Of a DNA stretch of 6,615 nt, positions 6,096-6,615 are shown one piece after another. Each line of letters begins with the position of its first letter. Position 1 is the stretch's first letter. A program made the position numbers and the translations under genes. The DNA comes from an uncultured Novosphingobium sp. GTDB taxonomy: Bacteria; Pseudomonadota; Alphaproteobacteria; Sphingomonadales; Sphingomonadaceae. The stretch lies in the NCBI GenBank assembly GCA_937860195.1, contig CALMBN010000335.1, positions 1-6,615 on the forward strand, given 5' to 3'. The notes under the pieces were generated by a model. That model saw only the letters and a program-made list of their open reading frames with translations. It did no database searches and was not told where the DNA came from.

Positions 6096-6557
6096 ATGTC
6101 TGGAGCCCGTTTGCGCCTGCGCGAAAAGCTGAGCTATGGCTTCGGCGACATCGGCTTCAGCCTGCCTTACAACATGGCGAGCGGGTTCCTGCTGCTCTAC
6201 TATATCAACGTGGTCCGGCTCCCCGCTGCGGCGGTGGGCACGATATTTCTGGTCGCGCGGCTGCTCGATGCGGTGATCGAAGAGACGATCGAGCAAAACA
6301 TCGAGCGCACGCCGTACGGGATGGTGCTCACGATGCAGCCGGAGATCTGCCAGGAGATCGTCTTGACCGTGCAAGGTACGTTGCAACCGGCGATCGCGGC
6401 GGGCAAGAAGCCGGTGGTGCTCACCTCGTCGAGGCTTCGGCGATTCGTGCGCAAGATGCTCGAGCTCGATCTGCCGCAGACCGCGGTGCTCTCCTATGAC
6501 GAGCTGCCGCAGGATCTCACCGTGCAGCCCGTCGGACGCGCGATGCTCGCCGCGTAG
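6096..6557 (+). CDS. Chimeric ORF: MFS (GPH-type) transporter N-terminus fused to an FHIPEP (FlhA/SctV) C-terminal tail
   Basis: Residues 1-61 match the start of glycoside-pentoside-hexuronide/melibiose-type MFS carriers: REKLSYGFGDIGFSLPYN (9-26), a membrane segment around 27-40, and LPAAAVGTIFLVARLLDAVI (42-61), where the family normally continues with DP. Residues from about 62 to 153 instead match the C-terminal cytoplasmic end of FHIPEP export-gate proteins: LTMQPEICQEIV (78-89), GKKPVVLTSSRLRRFVRKMLE (103-123), LPQTAVLSYDELPQDLTVQPVGR (126-148). A normal MFS carrier has about 450 residues and FlhA/SctV about 690, so neither is whole, and a working transporter is impossible. The ATG at 6096 has an ideal GGGAGAG site (6084-6090, spacing 5). 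The reading frame stays open across the join. The MFS part, divergent from the catabolic genes, probably belonged to a substrate carrier. The fusion is either a real rearrangement or an assembly join. Confidence 0.7.
   Translation: MSGARLRLREKLSYGFGDIGFSLPYNMASGFLLLYYINVVRLPAAAVGTIFLVARLLDAVIEETIEQNIERTPYGMVLTMQPEICQEIVLTVQGTLQPAIAAGKKPVVLTSSRLRRFVRKMLELDLPQTAVLSYDELPQDLTVQPVGRAMLAA
6275..6292. other. Junction between MFS-derived and FHIPEP-derived sequence
   Basis: Protein similarity changes family here, after the codons for LLDAVI. GATCGA occurs twice at the join (6275-6280 and 6287-6292), offering microhomology for recombination or for a mistaken assembly overlap. GATCGAAG (6275-6282) recurs at 6602-6609 near the window end. 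No transposase, inverted-repeat end or tRNA is visible, so the mechanism is open. The exact breakpoint can only be placed to within roughly 15 nt. Confidence 0.5.
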
Positions 6558-6569
6558 CCGGAGATCCCC

Positions 6570-6615
6570 ATGTTGTGCGAGACCGATCCGCGCAGGCCCG
6601 CGATCGAAGCCACGT
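6570..6615 (+). CDS. Possible start of a gene downstream of the FHIPEP tail, cut by the window end
   Basis: An ATG follows GGAG at suitable spacing (CGGAGATCCCCATG) 12 nt after the preceding stop codon, and opens an uninterrupted frame (MLCETDPRRPAIEAT) to the window end. The spacing would fit a next gene in a secretion or flagellar operon. Only 15 residues are visible and none is recognisable, so this is tentative. Confidence 0.25.
   Translation, partial: MLCETDPRRPAIEAT

Noticed and set aside
5937..6386. Minus-strand open frame across the divergent region
   Set aside because: It is antisense to the MFS/FHIPEP fusion and runs through the promoter-like region. The composition (H, R, Q, D rich) is that of a shadow frame.
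1..6615. CRISPR arrays, tRNA/rRNA genes, insertion sequences, phage or defence genes
   Set aside because: No regularly spaced repeats, tRNA-like cloverleaf, transposase or integrase reading frame could be seen on either strand.

Overview
The window looks like part of an aromatic-compound catabolic locus from an alphaproteobacterium, most probably a sphingomonad (Novosphingobium/Sphingobium-like). The assignment rests on protein style: a TonB-dependent receptor with a sphingomonad-type plug and an EIVVTA TonB box, set among aromatic-ring enzymes. It is inference, not a database match.

Five genes run on the minus strand, listed here in transcription order. First is a type I extradiol (VOC-fold) ring-cleavage dioxygenase (5858-4956). 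Next is a small SnoaL/NTF2-like protein with a probable signal peptide (4951-4499), then an alpha/beta hydrolase resembling the 2,6-dihydroxypseudooxynicotine C-C hydrolase group (4483-3308). After that come a TonB-dependent outer-membrane receptor (3139-773) and pobA, 4-hydroxybenzoate 3-monooxygenase, whose 3' half is cut off by the window start (574-1). The first three genes are tightly packed (gaps of 4 and 15 nt). The receptor and pobA each follow a gap of about 170-200 nt that carries regulatory-looking repeats, and two hairpins follow the receptor stop codon. No stretch longer than 300 bases lacks a gene.

Working model (inference): the receptor imports a large or poorly soluble aromatic compound. 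The dioxygenase opens a catechol ring and the hydrolase splits a C-C bond in the ring-opened or diketone product. PobA channels 4-hydroxybenzoate, possibly the acid released by the hydrolase, to protocatechuate. The substrate cannot be read from the sequence.

On the plus strand at the right end, a divergent gene starts as a GPH/melibiose-type MFS transporter but changes abruptly near 6275-6292. It then continues, in frame, as the C-terminal tail of an FHIPEP-family export-gate protein (FlhA/SctV). This is either a real rearrangement or an assembly chimera, so everything right of about 6275 should be treated as possibly foreign to the locus.

The most useful regulatory observation is an 18-bp element, identical at 15 positions and containing TTGACT, that lies in the same orientation upstream of both the dioxygenase and the receptor.
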